DNA of 64,000 nt from Opitutus sp. GAS368 (GCA_945866215.1 CAMBGQ010000002.1:28413-92412); one strand, 5' to 3'. Numbered from the stretch's first letter, positions 36,925-45,499 are shown. Notes: generated by a model not told the origin, from the letters alone. Numbers and translations are program-made.

Positions 36925-37596
36925 ATGGGACTCATCAAAGACCTCGGCACTAAGTTCGTCCGCATGAAGGAAGAGGCAGAGGCGCGGCAGGCGGCGCTGC
37001 AGGCCGGTCGCCCGGCGAAAGCGTTGACGGATGAGGAGTTAGCGAAAGGTCACCCCAGGGTCTCTTCTGAGACCGATTTCCAAGGTGTCCACTATGGCGT
37101 GCGCCTTGGTTCCTGGTTCGGATGGATCTGGCTGATCTTCACCTGTGTCCACTGCGTCGCGCTTTTCTACGGGATGTCCCAGGGGTCGGTGAAGGTGAAC
37201 GGACGGATGGTCACGCAGCCTGACTGGTGGCATTTCGCGCTGTTGGCCCTCTTCTACGTACCGTTCTTCCTCGTGGGCTTCGCCTTTACCGTCGCGCGCT
37301 ATCGCGTGACCCTGAGCGACGCCGCCGTCGTCGTCCGCTGGCGTATCCTGCCGTATCTCGGCTGGACGTGGACGCTTCCGGTGGGCGAAGGGGTCGCGGT
37401 GACGTTGGCCTTCCGTGGGTCGCGTGAAAATAAGAAGCCGGTCGAATCGGTAGTCGTCGCTTCCCTCGGCAAGGAGACGCACTTCGGGGCATTTCTGCCG
37501 GCTGACGTGAAGGAGTTCCTCACGGGTGCCATCCGGCATTATTACGGTGAATCTGTCGCCGAGGTCGTATCGACTCCGTTCATCCCTACCGACTAA
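36925..37596 (+). CDS. Membrane protein with two helices and a PH-like C-terminal domain (paralogue B)
   Basis: A 223-residue protein with a charged, Ala/Glu-rich N-terminus (possible short coiled coil, RMKEEAEARQAALQAG). Two hydrophobic helices follow (WIWLIFTCVHCVALFYG and WHFALLALFYVPFFLVGFAF). Then comes YRVTLSDAAVVVRWRILPYLGWTWTLP, which lines up with the C-terminal part of the preceding gene. Gene order, strand and a 26-base spacer suggest joint transcription and origin by duplication. The pair separates eno from the sialic acid operon, whose last gene ends three bases away on the opposite strand. Function unknown. Confidence 0.7.
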   Translation: MGLIKDLGTKFVRMKEEAEARQAALQAGRPAKALTDEELAKGHPRVSSETDFQGVHYGVRLGSWFGWIWLIFTCVHCVALFYGMSQGSVKVNGRMVTQPDWWHFALLALFYVPFFLVGFAFTVARYRVTLSDAAVVVRWRILPYLGWTWTLPVGEGVAVTLAFRGSRENKKPVESVVVASLGKETHFGAFLPADVKEFLTGAIRHYYGESVAEVVSTPFIPTD

Positions 37597-37599
37597 GCC

Positions 37600-38688
37600 T
37601 CAGCGGTCGGCCGGATCGATGGCGCGGAACTTGATGACGGTGTTGCTGGCGGGCTCATAGAGCACGCCGATGCGTCCGTCCTTGAGGAGCGCCATGCTGC
37701 TGTAAGCGAAGGGGCCAGGGAAGGTGAGGCGCGAACTGGACCAGGTGCGTCCGTCGTCGTTCGTGAGGCGTAGCGTGCCGTTGGCGCGCTTGGGTCCGGC
37801 GGCATTAAGGAAGGCGATGGTACGGTCATCCAGGCGAAGCAGGCTACCTTGGCAGATGGGGTCGGTCAGGACGGCGTCCTCGGCGGCCTGAGTCCGGGTC
37901 TCGCCGGCGTCTTGTGACCAAGAAATCTTGCGCAGGCTGGACCCGCGACGCCAGCTGCGAGAATTCAGGTAAAGGCCGCCGCCGACGGACTCGGCCACCT
38001 GGACTTCGTTCAGCTGGATTGTTTCGGTCTGCGGCACTTTCTCGCCGCGCTTCCACGTGGCGCCAGCGTCGTCGCTATAGGCGATCCAGTTGTAGAAGTT
38101 CTTCTTCGTGTCCTGAGAGTTAAACGGGATGACCAGACGGCCAGCCTTGGGGCCCGACTTGAGCTGGATGCCGATGCCAGGTCCGGAAGCGGTGGTGATA
38201 GCTTCGTCGGGTTTCAGGGTCGCGGAGACGTCGGTCGGCTTGCTCCACGTCACGCCATCGTCATCGGAGGTGATGAAACAAGAGCGATTGCCCTTGGGGT
38301 CGGCGGGCCCGACGGGCAGGCCTCCGAATTCATGGCTACCGCTGGGAAAAACCTGATAGAAAAGGAAGATGCGGCCAGACTTAGTTTCTTGGACGAGGCA
38401 GGGGTTATTGCAGCTGTCCGCACCCTGTTCGTAGGCGATGCGTGGCTTGGACCAGGTGGCACCTTCGTCTTTCGAGAAGGAGATCACCAAGTCGTTGCTG
38501 GCTTGGTCGGTGGGCTTGTCGCGTCCTTCGGCGACGGCGAGCAGCGTGCCCTGCTGCGTGCGTAGCAGCGAAGGGATGCGCACCGAGGGGTGCGAAAGAT
38601 TCTGCTTGGCCTCGAAGACGATGATGTCGGTTCCGTCTGCCGCGAATACGCTGACGGCGAGCAGGCTGAGGAGGAGGGCGAAGCGCAT
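37600..38688 (-). CDS. nanH: Exported sialidase (BNR-repeat, GH33-like)
   Basis: Exo-alpha-sialidases remove terminal sialic acid from glycoproteins and glycolipids. The 362-residue protein has a signal peptide (RFALLLSLLAVSVFAAD). The FRIP-type catalytic motif appears as VRIPSLL, with its Arg expected to bind the carboxylate, and Asp boxes are SKDEGATWSKP, SDDDGVTWSKP and SDDAGATWKRG. Further degenerate Asp boxes follow. A Glu/Arg/Tyr set for catalysis is plausible but I did not fix each residue. It is the last gene of the minus-strand operon with a lyase, a carrier and two NanM-like proteins. The symbol is by function and context. Confidence 0.85.
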   Translation of the reverse strand: MRFALLLSLLAVSVFAADGTDIIVFEAKQNLSHPSVRIPSLLRTQQGTLLAVAEGRDKPTDQASNDLVISFSKDEGATWSKPRIAYEQGADSCNNPCLVQETKSGRIFLFYQVFPSGSHEFGGLPVGPADPKGNRSCFITSDDDGVTWSKPTDVSATLKPDEAITTASGPGIGIQLKSGPKAGRLVIPFNSQDTKKNFYNWIAYSDDAGATWKRGEKVPQTETIQLNEVQVAESVGGGLYLNSRSWRRGSSLRKISWSQDAGETRTQAAEDAVLTDPICQGSLLRLDDRTIAFLNAAGPKRANGTLRLTNDDGRTWSSSRLTFPGPFAYSSMALLKDGRIGVLYEPASNTVIKFRAIDPADR

Positions 38689-38690
38689 GT

Positions 38691-39608
38691 TTAGAAATTC
38701 CAGCTAAAGAAGCCGATCGCATCGAGTTCACCGATCATCTTCTTGGTCTCGGCGGCGTCGGGGTTGCCATTAGGCAGGCGGGCGGGGCCGAGCGGCACGC
38801 CGAGGTGCCCCATCAAGGCCTTGGCCGCGCCCATATAGCCACGCTTGGCGAGAATATCGACGACCGGCTGGACCTTGGCCTGTTCGGCTTCGGCCAAGGC
38901 GGTGTCGCCTTTCGCATGCGCCGCAATCGTGCGGAGTAAGGGGCCGGCGTTGAAGTTATAGGTACTACCGACTCCGGCCGTGGCCCCGGCGCGTAGCGCC
39001 AACAGGAAGCGTTCGTCGATGCCGTAGGGTAGGTCGAAGCGGCCGCCTTCGAGCAGTTGGGCCCTACGCATCGCGTCGAGGTCAGGGTTGGAATACTTTA
39101 CGCCCGCAAGGTTCGGGATAATCGGCGAGGCGGCCTTGAGGAACTCATCGACTGGGAAGCCGCTGATGCCGGTCATCCCGGGGATATCGTAATAATAGAA
39201 CGGCGTCCGCGGCGCGGCTTTGGCCACCATCGCGCAGCTGGCGACGAGGTCGACCAGGGTGCGCGGCTTGAAGTAGGACGGCGCAATCATTGACACGGCC
39301 TTGGCGCTATTCTTCTCCGCGTGTGCGGCGAGTTGCGCGGCTTCGGTCAGGCAGTTGGCGCCGACGTGGACGATGACGTCGATGCCGGTAGCCGGGCCGA
39401 CGACGGCCCAGCGGTCATTGAGGGCGGCGCGTTCGCTCGCGGTGAGCGAACTGCTTTCGCCGGTGGTACCGCCGATGAACACGGACGTGATGCCTTTGCC
39501 GCGGAGGAAGGCGGCCTGCTTCTCGACGACGCCGAGGTTGAGCGTGCCGTCCGCCTGGAACGGCGTGTGGGTGGCCGTGCAGAGGCCGGAGAACTTGAAG
39601 GCGGACAT
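38691..39608 (-). CDS. nanA: N-acetylneuraminate lyase-like (DapA/DHDPS family)
   Basis: NanA cleaves N-acetylneuraminate into N-acetylmannosamine and pyruvate. The 305-residue protein is a class I aldolase barrel. The Tyr of YYYDIPGMTG and the Lys of LAGVKYSN (Schiff base) are present, with GGTTGESSSL as the pyruvate-binding loop. The absence of a dap or lysine context and the presence of a sialidase directly downstream favour NanA over dihydrodipicolinate synthase. Start at 39608 (MSAFKFSGLC); the ORF track adds 50 spurious residues. The gene is two bases from both neighbours, as part of a tight operon. Confidence 0.85.
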   Translation of the reverse strand: MSAFKFSGLCTATHTPFQADGTLNLGVVEKQAAFLRGKGITSVFIGGTTGESSSLTASERAALNDRWAVVGPATGIDVIVHVGANCLTEAAQLAAHAEKNSAKAVSMIAPSYFKPRTLVDLVASCAMVAKAAPRTPFYYYDIPGMTGISGFPVDEFLKAASPIIPNLAGVKYSNPDLDAMRRAQLLEGGRFDLPYGIDERFLLALRAGATAGVGSTYNFNAGPLLRTIAAHAKGDTALAEAEQAKVQPVVDILAKRGYMGAAKALMGHLGVPLGPARLPNGNPDAAETKKMIGELDAIGFFSWNF

Positions 39609-39610
39609 GA

Positions 39611-40837
39611 TCAGGAAGTAGTGCTTTCGCGCGGACGGATACGGAGAGCGATAAAGACGGAGAGCAAGGCGATGCCGGCGAAGACGCCGAAGATGGCGTT
39701 CAGGGGCATTTGCTGGTCGCGGAGGGCGCCAAAGATCCAGTCGGCGAAACCGCCACAACTGATGCTCACGAGGTTCATCAGGCCATAGCCCGTGGCGCGA
39801 TGTTCTGGTCCGACGAGCTGACAGAGGATGGGCATGTTATTGCAGTCGAAGAAGCCCCAGCCGAGACCGAAGACGATGAGGAAGAGCACGGCCACGAGGA
39901 GGGTGGACGCGTTACCGACGCCGAAGAGGGCCGGGAGTAGGAGGAACGTGCCAATGGCGCTGACAAAGATACGTCCGCGGATGTTCGTGCGCATCCAGCG
40001 GTCGGCTAACCAGCCGCCGAGTATCGCACCAATAATAGCGGCGAGCTGCCAGTAGAGCACGGCGGAGATGCCGGCCTTACCTTGGGCGAGGTTGAAGCGT
40101 TCGCGGAGGATGTCAGGCATCCAGTCGCGCACGACCCACGCCGCCATGGCGGGCAAGGTGAAGTAAACCACAAGAAGCAGGAAGCTGGGATTCCCGAGCA
40201 GCGAGCGCACGGTCGAGCCGGCGGTTGGCTTGGAAACGACTTCGATCGTGGCTGGTCGATTGCGGAGGAAGAGGAAAAGTGGGAAGGAATAAGCGATGCC
40301 GATCAGACCGCACCACTCGAAGGCGCCGCGCCAGCCGATGGTCGGCTCGTCCGCGGCGTAGCCGGCGAATCCGCCGATGATCACACCGATGTAGATGCCC
40401 ATTTGGTGGAACCCGATAGCACGTGAACGCGTGGGTCCGAGGTGGTAGTCAGCGATAAGAGCGAGCGCGGCGGGAATGTAAAAGGCTTCACTCACGCCCA
40501 TGATGGCGCGCGTCCAGAGGAGCTGTTCGTAGCTTTGGACATGCCCTGTCGCCCACGTGATTGCCGACCAAGCGAAGAGGCTGAAGCAGATGACGTGACG
40601 TCGACTGACCCGGTCCGCCAGGTAGCCACCGATGGGGCTAAAGATTGCGTAGACCCATTTGAAGGAGCCGAGGACGAGGCCCCATTGGGCCTTGGTCTCG
40701 ATGCCCGGAATATCGCCGACCATGGACGCCCTCATCGTCGCGAGCATCTGGCGGTCCAGATAGTTGAGCAACGCGACTGGGATGAGCAGCATGACGACTA
40801 GCCATGCGGTGCGGGAGGCGGAAGGAGTTTCGTTCAT
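39611..40837 (-). CDS. MFS transporter, probable sialic acid uptake
   Basis: A 408-residue major facilitator protein with about 12 helices, of the anion:cation symporter (ACS) type: LNYLDRQMLATM in helix 1, GYLADRVSRRHV in the loop between helices 2 and 3, and WTRAIMGVSEAFYIPAALALIADY in helices 4-5. Its stop lies two bases from nanA and its start overlaps the stop of the exported NanM-like gene by four bases (ATGA), which indicates translational coupling. The operon context makes N-acetylneuraminate the most likely substrate, but other acidic sugars are possible. TRAP or SSS-type sialate systems are not visible in the window. Confidence 0.82.
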   Translation of the reverse strand: MNETPSASRTAWLVVMLLIPVALLNYLDRQMLATMRASMVGDIPGIETKAQWGLVLGSFKWVYAIFSPIGGYLADRVSRRHVICFSLFAWSAITWATGHVQSYEQLLWTRAIMGVSEAFYIPAALALIADYHLGPTRSRAIGFHQMGIYIGVIIGGFAGYAADEPTIGWRGAFEWCGLIGIAYSFPLFLFLRNRPATIEVVSKPTAGSTVRSLLGNPSFLLLVVYFTLPAMAAWVVRDWMPDILRERFNLAQGKAGISAVLYWQLAAIIGAILGGWLADRWMRTNIRGRIFVSAIGTFLLLPALFGVGNASTLLVAVLFLIVFGLGWGFFDCNNMPILCQLVGPEHRATGYGLMNLVSISCGGFADWIFGALRDQQMPLNAIFGVFAGIALLSVFIALRIRPRESTTS

Positions 40838-41883
40838 CGATATTTAGCCGGGATCGGCCAGCGGGTGAGCTTGGGCGTACGGACGCCGGGGCGGATTTCG
40901 CCGCTCACGGTGACAAGGTCATCGCCCAGCCGCAGGAGCGGCGCCACCGCAACGGGGTGGGGCCATTCGCCAAGATCGGTCACCTCCAAGGATTCGAATT
41001 CGACCGCAAGGATGCGGCGGGTCAGCCCCGTATTCGTCTCATGCGGCTGGCCGTATTGGGAACCATCGTCCCCCCCGACGAAGAACAGGTGCGTCCGGGT
41101 CGCGACTCCTGGACCAGCGGCACCGGCGAGCGCGTGCGGCAGCCCGTGGAAGCGATTGCCGGCGTCGAGCGACGATTGGAAAGCGAGGTTCTCGTGGTAA
41201 TCACGGAAAGGTTTGCCGTCCTTCGCGGAAAGCGAACAGCCCCCCGCCCAGAATAGCAGGTTCGGGCCCGTACCGACGAGCGGGATGATGCGGCCATAGC
41301 TTGGGTCCGCATCGGTCGTTCGCCAACCACCACCGGGTGCGTCGAGGTCGAGCGAGGTCAGCGTCGGCAAGGTTTCCGTCGCGTCAGGATGGGCGCTGCC
41401 GCCGATGACAATCAGGTTACCGTTCGCGGCGGCGAAGCCGGCGTAGGCTCGCGGTTGCGGCAGGTCCGCCCCGAAGCGGGTCACCTTGCCATCGAGCCCA
41501 ATTAGCCAGACGCTGGCGCGGTGGCCGTCGGCCGCGGCGCCGCCGGCGATGATGAGCCCATCGCCCTTGGGCGTCGGGCAGAACGCCGCGCCACCGAGTC
41601 CCTCGGGCAGCTCGCCGATTTTCCGCCAGGCCCAGGCGCCGTCTTGGCGTGAGAGTTTGAGGATTTCTTTATGAAACTTTCGCTGTCCGCCTTGCCAGAC
41701 CGGCTTGTCGGGGAAGTTGGTCCCGCCGGTGGCTACGATGACCTCGCGGCCGTCCGCCTCGCGCAGGACGGCGGCCATCATGCCGGCTCGGCCAAGCGGG
41801 TCGGGGAGATCTGGCAACGGCTCACCCTGTGCGCAGGCGAGCGCCGCCGCAACGAGACCGAGGAATGGGGTGAGGCGGAGCAT
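40834..41883 (-). CDS. nanM: Exported kelch-repeat protein, NanM-like sialate mutarotase
   Basis: NanM in enterobacteria speeds conversion of alpha- to beta-N-acetylneuraminate in the periplasm. The 349-residue protein has a signal peptide (RLTPFLGLVAAALACAQG). The beta-propeller is made of kelch-like repeats such as IVATGGTNFPDKPVWQGG, LIIAGGAAADGHRAS and LIVIGGSAHPDATETLP. GGTNFPDKP matches the family motif. The stop overlaps the MFS start. It is followed upstream by a second NanM-like gene with no signal peptide. Confidence is good for the fold and moderate for the exact reaction. Confidence 0.8.
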   Translation of the reverse strand: MLRLTPFLGLVAAALACAQGEPLPDLPDPLGRAGMMAAVLREADGREVIVATGGTNFPDKPVWQGGQRKFHKEILKLSRQDGAWAWRKIGELPEGLGGAAFCPTPKGDGLIIAGGAAADGHRASVWLIGLDGKVTRFGADLPQPRAYAGFAAANGNLIVIGGSAHPDATETLPTLTSLDLDAPGGGWRTTDADPSYGRIIPLVGTGPNLLFWAGGCSLSAKDGKPFRDYHENLAFQSSLDAGNRFHGLPHALAGAAGPGVATRTHLFFVGGDDGSQYGQPHETNTGLTRRILAVEFESLEVTDLGEWPHPVAVAPLLRLGDDLVTVSGEIRPGVRTPKLTRWPIPAKYR

Positions 41884-41938
41884 GGCGCCAGGGTAGAGCC
41901 TTTTTAGCCCTAATCCGGCGTCCTGCCAGCCCCAACGT

Positions 41939-42910
41939 TTATTCGGTGCGGAGCAACCAGCCTTCGGCGGAGCGGACGAACGGACGGAGCTCGCCGTTGG
42001 TCAGCGCATAGCCGCCGGACCACTTGGCGCAGCCGGTGGATAGCACGTTGGCCGAGCCTTCCTTCGCTTCGGTCCAAACATCGGCTGATTTATCGTATGA
42101 AAGAACCGACTTGGCATAGCCCGGGTGCTTGGCGGCTTCGACCTTGCCAGCCAGCTTGCCATCGTCGCCGCCCAGCACGAGGATCTCATTTTCGAAGACA
42201 GGGCAGGGCGAAGGTGCCCCCGCGACTGCGCGGGGCATGGCGGCGAGGCGGCGCCACTCCTTGCCGAGGGTGAAGGCGTGACAGTCGGTGAGGAATTCAC
42301 GATCGACGCCCTTGGCGCCCGGGCTCAGCGCGACGCCGCCGAAAAGGTAGAACGTGTCCTTCGTGCCGGCGGATTGGGCGAGCATGCGTCCGGAGCCGGC
42401 GCAGAGGGGGAGTTCTTTCCAGCCGGCGTTGAGGTTGGCGAGGTCGATCGCAAAGGCGCTGGACGAAGCCGCGGTGGCGTCGGGGCGTTCGGTGCCGCCG
42501 GCGACGATGACCTTGCTGCCGACGAGCGCACCCGTCGCGTAGGCGAGCGGCCGAGGCAGGAAGGGGAAGGGGCGGACTTTGAATTCACCTTCTTCGACCG
42601 AGAGCGTGTAGCAGTCAGCGTAATGGCGATGCGAATCAGCGCCGCCGATCATCAGGAGTCCCTGACGAATCGAGACGCTCACGCCGTAGCCGCAGGGGCG
42701 GGGCAGTTTGCCGAGGCTCGTCCACTTCTTGGAGCGGGTGCTGGCGAGCGAGAAGACTTCGTCGTGCCAAGTCTTGAGGCCGCCGTCCCAGGCCGGCTTA
42801 TCGGGATAATTGGAACCGCCTCCGCAGAGCAAAAGGTCGCCGGTGGTGCCCACGTAGGCGCCGCCTACGCCGGGCGAGTTAGGGGTCTCAGGAAGTCGGG
42901 TCCAGCGCAT
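41939..42910 (-). CDS. Second kelch-repeat NanM-like protein, no signal peptide
   Basis: A 323-residue paralogue of the preceding gene. It carries the same motif in the form LLLCGGGSNYPDKPAWDGG and kelch strands GLLMIGGADSHRHYAD, KVIVAGGTERPDATAA and EILVLGGDDGKLAGKV. No signal peptide is visible, so this copy is probably cytoplasmic. It is first in the operon. The ORF track opens at a GTG 10 codons upstream; the ATG at 42910 begins right before the conserved WTRLPETPN. A cytoplasmic mutarotase could serve sugar after uptake, or the protein may be a different epimerase. Confidence 0.75.
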   Translation of the reverse strand: MRWTRLPETPNSPGVGGAYVGTTGDLLLCGGGSNYPDKPAWDGGLKTWHDEVFSLASTRSKKWTSLGKLPRPCGYGVSVSIRQGLLMIGGADSHRHYADCYTLSVEEGEFKVRPFPFLPRPLAYATGALVGSKVIVAGGTERPDATAASSSAFAIDLANLNAGWKELPLCAGSGRMLAQSAGTKDTFYLFGGVALSPGAKGVDREFLTDCHAFTLGKEWRRLAAMPRAVAGAPSPCPVFENEILVLGGDDGKLAGKVEAAKHPGYAKSVLSYDKSADVWTEAKEGSANVLSTGCAKWSGGYALTNGELRPFVRSAEGWLLRTE

Positions 42911-43065
42911 AGGAATGGGTGCAACAAAGACAGGCCGCACTGGGGTGTCCAGAGATTAGGGGACCCCAGGGGGAATGTCATCGCGTCCCCCGCCAATCCG
43001 GAGCTTTCGTGAGTCAGGGAAGACTTTATCGGCATAAAGCCGCGTGGTCTGGACCGAGGATATGT

Positions 43066-43095
43066 TTGACAGAGCCGCCCGGACCTTGCCTTGAT
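43066..43095 (+). promoter_or_regulatory. Candidate promoter of tRNA-Asn
   Basis: A perfect -35 box TTGACA (43066-43071) and a poor -10 box CTTGAT (43090-43095), 18 bases apart, would start transcription about 10 bases before the tRNA. Confidence 0.45.
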
Positions 43096-43111
43096 TGGAC
43101 TCCTTTCGCAC

Positions 43112-43186
<75 letters not shown>

Positions 43187-43277
43187 GAAAGGACTCTTTC
43201 CTTGCCCCGGTCCTCCGGGGAAGGTCCGCAAACCTTCTCCTTGACCATCCAAGGGGTTGCGGGAGGATGCATCCACC

Positions 43278-43397
43278 ATGGGCCAACAGAGCAACAAAGT
43301 CATCAAGCGTCGCCGTCGCCGCGCCTACCTCGAGCGCAAGAAGGACCGCATCAAGGCCGCCCGCGTCGCCGCGAGCAAGAAGAAGGTCAAGAAGTGA
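43278..43397 (+). CDS. Small highly basic protein (39 residues)
   Basis: This frame is too short for the ORF track. It encodes a 39-residue protein made mostly of Lys, Arg and Ala: it begins MGQQSNKVIKRRRRR and ends SKKKVKK. The composition and length resemble small basic ribosome-associated proteins, though I do not match a named family. It lies 91 bases after tRNA-Asn. Its TGA overlaps the GTG of the next gene (GTGA), a coupling arrangement that supports it being translated. It probably binds RNA or ribosomes; that is inference from composition. Confidence 0.7.
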   Translation: MGQQSNKVIKRRRRRAYLERKKDRIKAARVAASKKKVKK

Positions 43398-43909
43398 GGT
43401 GGACGGTGAGCCAGGCCACTGCGTGGGCCGTGCTCGCTGCCCTGCTTTTCACGGCATGTGACACCCACGTGGCATCGTCCGACGAGGTGCCGGGCATCGC
43501 TTACGTCAATGAACGCCGCCGGAGCGAGGCCGATGTCGCCCGTGCTTCCGAAGCCTTTCACGCCAAGGAGCGGCATGGCTCCGATATCGTTTTTCGAACC
43601 GAAGAAGCGGTCCGGCCCGGTTACTATTTCTTCGTGAAGCTCGACGTCACGCCACCCGCCGATGGCCGGCTGGTGCTCGAGGTGGTCCGAACCGAAAACA
43701 CGCCGCCCGAGCGCTATGATTTTGCGGTGAACCTGAAGCCAGAATTCCCGTTCGGTGAATACGTAATCGGGCTCACTGGTAAGCAGGCTGGCGACGCCAA
43801 GTGGCGCCCGATCGCCTGGCGAGTGTCGGTGGTCGATGCGCAGGGCAGGTTCCTCGCCGCCAAGCATAGTTTTCTCTGGGGCTCGCCTTCGGACCTGACC
43901 CGTCGCTGA
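43394..43909 (+). CDS. Small exported protein, possible lipoprotein
   Basis: A 171-residue protein. The GTG at 43394 gives an N-terminus VRWTVSQATAWAVLAALLFTAC, a hydrophobic signal with a lipobox-like LFTAC, so it may be lipid-anchored. The rest is a single beta-rich domain with VRPGYYFFVKLDVTPPADG and EFPFGEYVIGLTG; I do not recognise it. The ORF track extends 64 residues upstream across the 39-residue gene in a different frame, which is not credible. The start overlaps the small basic gene by four bases, and the OGG-type gene begins five bases after its stop. Alternative start: GTG at 43406. Confidence 0.7.
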   Translation: MRWTVSQATAWAVLAALLFTACDTHVASSDEVPGIAYVNERRRSEADVARASEAFHAKERHGSDIVFRTEEAVRPGYYFFVKLDVTPPADGRLVLEVVRTENTPPERYDFAVNLKPEFPFGEYVIGLTGKQAGDAKWRPIAWRVSVVDAQGRFLAAKHSFLWGSPSDLTRR

Positions 43910-43914
43910 GTCCG

Positions 43915-44835
43915 ATGACCTCGGTGCAGTGGACAACATGGCGGCCGCTCCGGCTGGCCGAGGATGTTCCAGTTGCCACGCTCGCTGAGCAGATGGACGG
44001 CGGTCAGGCTTTCCGCTGGTCGCTGGCCTCCGACGGCAGCTGGGTCGGCGTCTTCGGCCGCACGCTCGCTGCCGTTCGGGCCGGGCCGCAGGGCTTGGAG
44101 TGGCGCGGCCAGAAAGGCGCGACGCAGGCCGAGGAGGCCATGAGACGATATCTCGACGCGGAGGGCGCGCAGGCCCGGCTCTCCGAGGCGCTACCGTGGC
44201 GTTCCGATTCCGTACTTCAGTCCGCGCGCGCGGCCTATCCCGGGCTCCGTATCTTGCGTCAGGATCCGCATGAGGCGTTGATTGGTTTCCTCTGCAGTTC
44301 CAACAAGCGCATCTTGCAGATCCGCGTCATGGTCGCCGCCTTGGCCGCGAAACTGGGCGAACCTTTGGGCGGCGGTTTTCACGCGCTGCCTTCGTGGCAG
44401 GCGATCGCGGGTGCGGATGACGCAGTCCTGCGCGCCTGCTCGTTGGGCTATCGCGCGGCCTACCTGCGCGGTACCGCTAAGAAGCTGCTCGCCCGCCCGC
44501 GCTGGGCCGAAGAATTCGCGGCCCTGACGACCGCCGACCTGCGGGAAGAACTGCAGTCGCTGCCTGGCGTCGGCCCGAAGGTGGCCGCCTGCGTCGCGCT
44601 TTTCGGCTTCGGCCGCTTGGAAAGTTTCCCGGTCGATACCTGGGTCGTACAGGCGCTCGCTGACGCCTACGGCCTGCGCGGATGGAAGCCCGCCCAGCTC
44701 GAGCAGTTTGGTAAGGCGCACTTCGGCGAGGCCGCTGGCCTGGCGCAGCAATATCTCTTCTCCGCCGCGCGTGCGGGCCAATTGCCCCGCGCCAAGGTCA
44801 GCGTCCCGTCGCCGCGCCCCAGGCCTCGGCGATAA
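43915..44835 (+). CDS. 8-oxoguanine DNA glycosylase, OGG1-type
   Basis: OGG1-type enzymes remove 8-oxoguanine and cut the strand at the abasic site. The 306-residue protein has the OGG N-terminal hallmark GGQAFRW, then EALIGFLCSSNKRILQI. The helix-hairpin-helix motif LPGVGPKVAACVALFGFG has its Lys in the position of the catalytic residue of OGG1, and the following FPVDTWV gives the catalytic Asp. A basic C-terminal tail follows. OGG1 proper is less common in bacteria than MutM, so this is worth noting. Its 3' end overlaps the converging ABC ATPase gene by 38 bases. Confidence 0.87.
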   Translation: MTSVQWTTWRPLRLAEDVPVATLAEQMDGGQAFRWSLASDGSWVGVFGRTLAAVRAGPQGLEWRGQKGATQAEEAMRRYLDAEGAQARLSEALPWRSDSVLQSARAAYPGLRILRQDPHEALIGFLCSSNKRILQIRVMVAALAAKLGEPLGGGFHALPSWQAIAGADDAVLRACSLGYRAAYLRGTAKKLLARPRWAEEFAALTTADLREELQSLPGVGPKVAACVALFGFGRLESFPVDTWVVQALADAYGLRGWKPAQLEQFGKAHFGEAAGLAQQYLFSAARAGQLPRAKVSVPSPRPRPRR

Positions 44836-45499
44836 TCCCTGGCGTGAGCGCCGCGGCGGGCTGACCCGTCGCGAGCAAGCGTCCTTCCGCGAGCACGACG
44901 ACGCTGTCGCAGAGGCGCGCGAATTCTAGGTCATGCGTCGCGACGATGCAGGCGGCCCCGGCATGGGCGAAGGCCAAAATGGCCTGACGGACGGACTCTT
45001 GCCGGCCGAGGTCGAGCGCCGCGGCGGGTTCATCCAGGATCAAGGCGCTGCCGAAGGGTTCCGTGAGCGCGGCGAAGGTCATCGCGAGATGAGCCCCCTT
45101 CTGCTCCCCGCCAGAAAGTTCGGAAAGTCGGCGGTCGGCGAAGGCGCCAAGATGCAACTTCGCTAACCAATCCGCGTAGCCGAGGGAATCGCCGACAATC
45201 TCGCCGAGGTCGCTGACGCGATAATCCCAGGCGCTGAGCGGTTTCTGGGCGCAGTAAGCGCGCGTCCGGGCGCAGGTCGCCGGGTCGATGACGCGCGGAT
45301 CATAGCCGCCAACCTCCAGCTCACCGACGGTGGGGAGCAGTCCGGCGAGCGCCCGCAGTAACGTCGTCTTACCGGCCCCATTGGGGCCCACGACCGCTAC
45401 GACTTGGCCGCGTTCGGCGGCCAACGACACCCCGTCGATGAGGCGGCGACCGTTGATCTCGACGCCGAGGCCGAGCGCGCGGATCACGGTCTCACTCAT
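44798..45499 (-). CDS. ABC transporter ATP-binding protein (FecE/BtuD type)
   Basis: A 233-residue ATPase that would power uptake of an iron chelate, haem or cobalamin. Motifs are Walker A VVGPNGAGKTT, signature LSGGEQKGAH, Walker B ALILDEPAAALD and H-loop VATHDLEF. The start at 45499 has a good Shine-Dalgarno sequence (AAGGAGG, five bases before the ATG), rare in this window, and overlaps the permease stop by eight bases. The ORF track adds 53 residues upstream. The gene is last in an operon with the permease and an AsmA-like gene; its 3' end runs 38 bases into the OGG-type gene. Confidence 0.9.
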   Translation of the reverse strand: MSETVIRALGLGVEINGRRLIDGVSLAAERGQVVAVVGPNGAGKTTLLRALAGLLPTVGELEVGGYDPRVIDPATCARTRAYCAQKPLSAWDYRVSDLGEIVGDSLGYADWLAKLHLGAFADRRLSELSGGEQKGAHLAMTFAALTEPFGSALILDEPAAALDLGRQESVRQAILAFAHAGAACIVATHDLEFARLCDSVVVLAEGRLLATGQPAAALTPGIIAEAWGAATGR

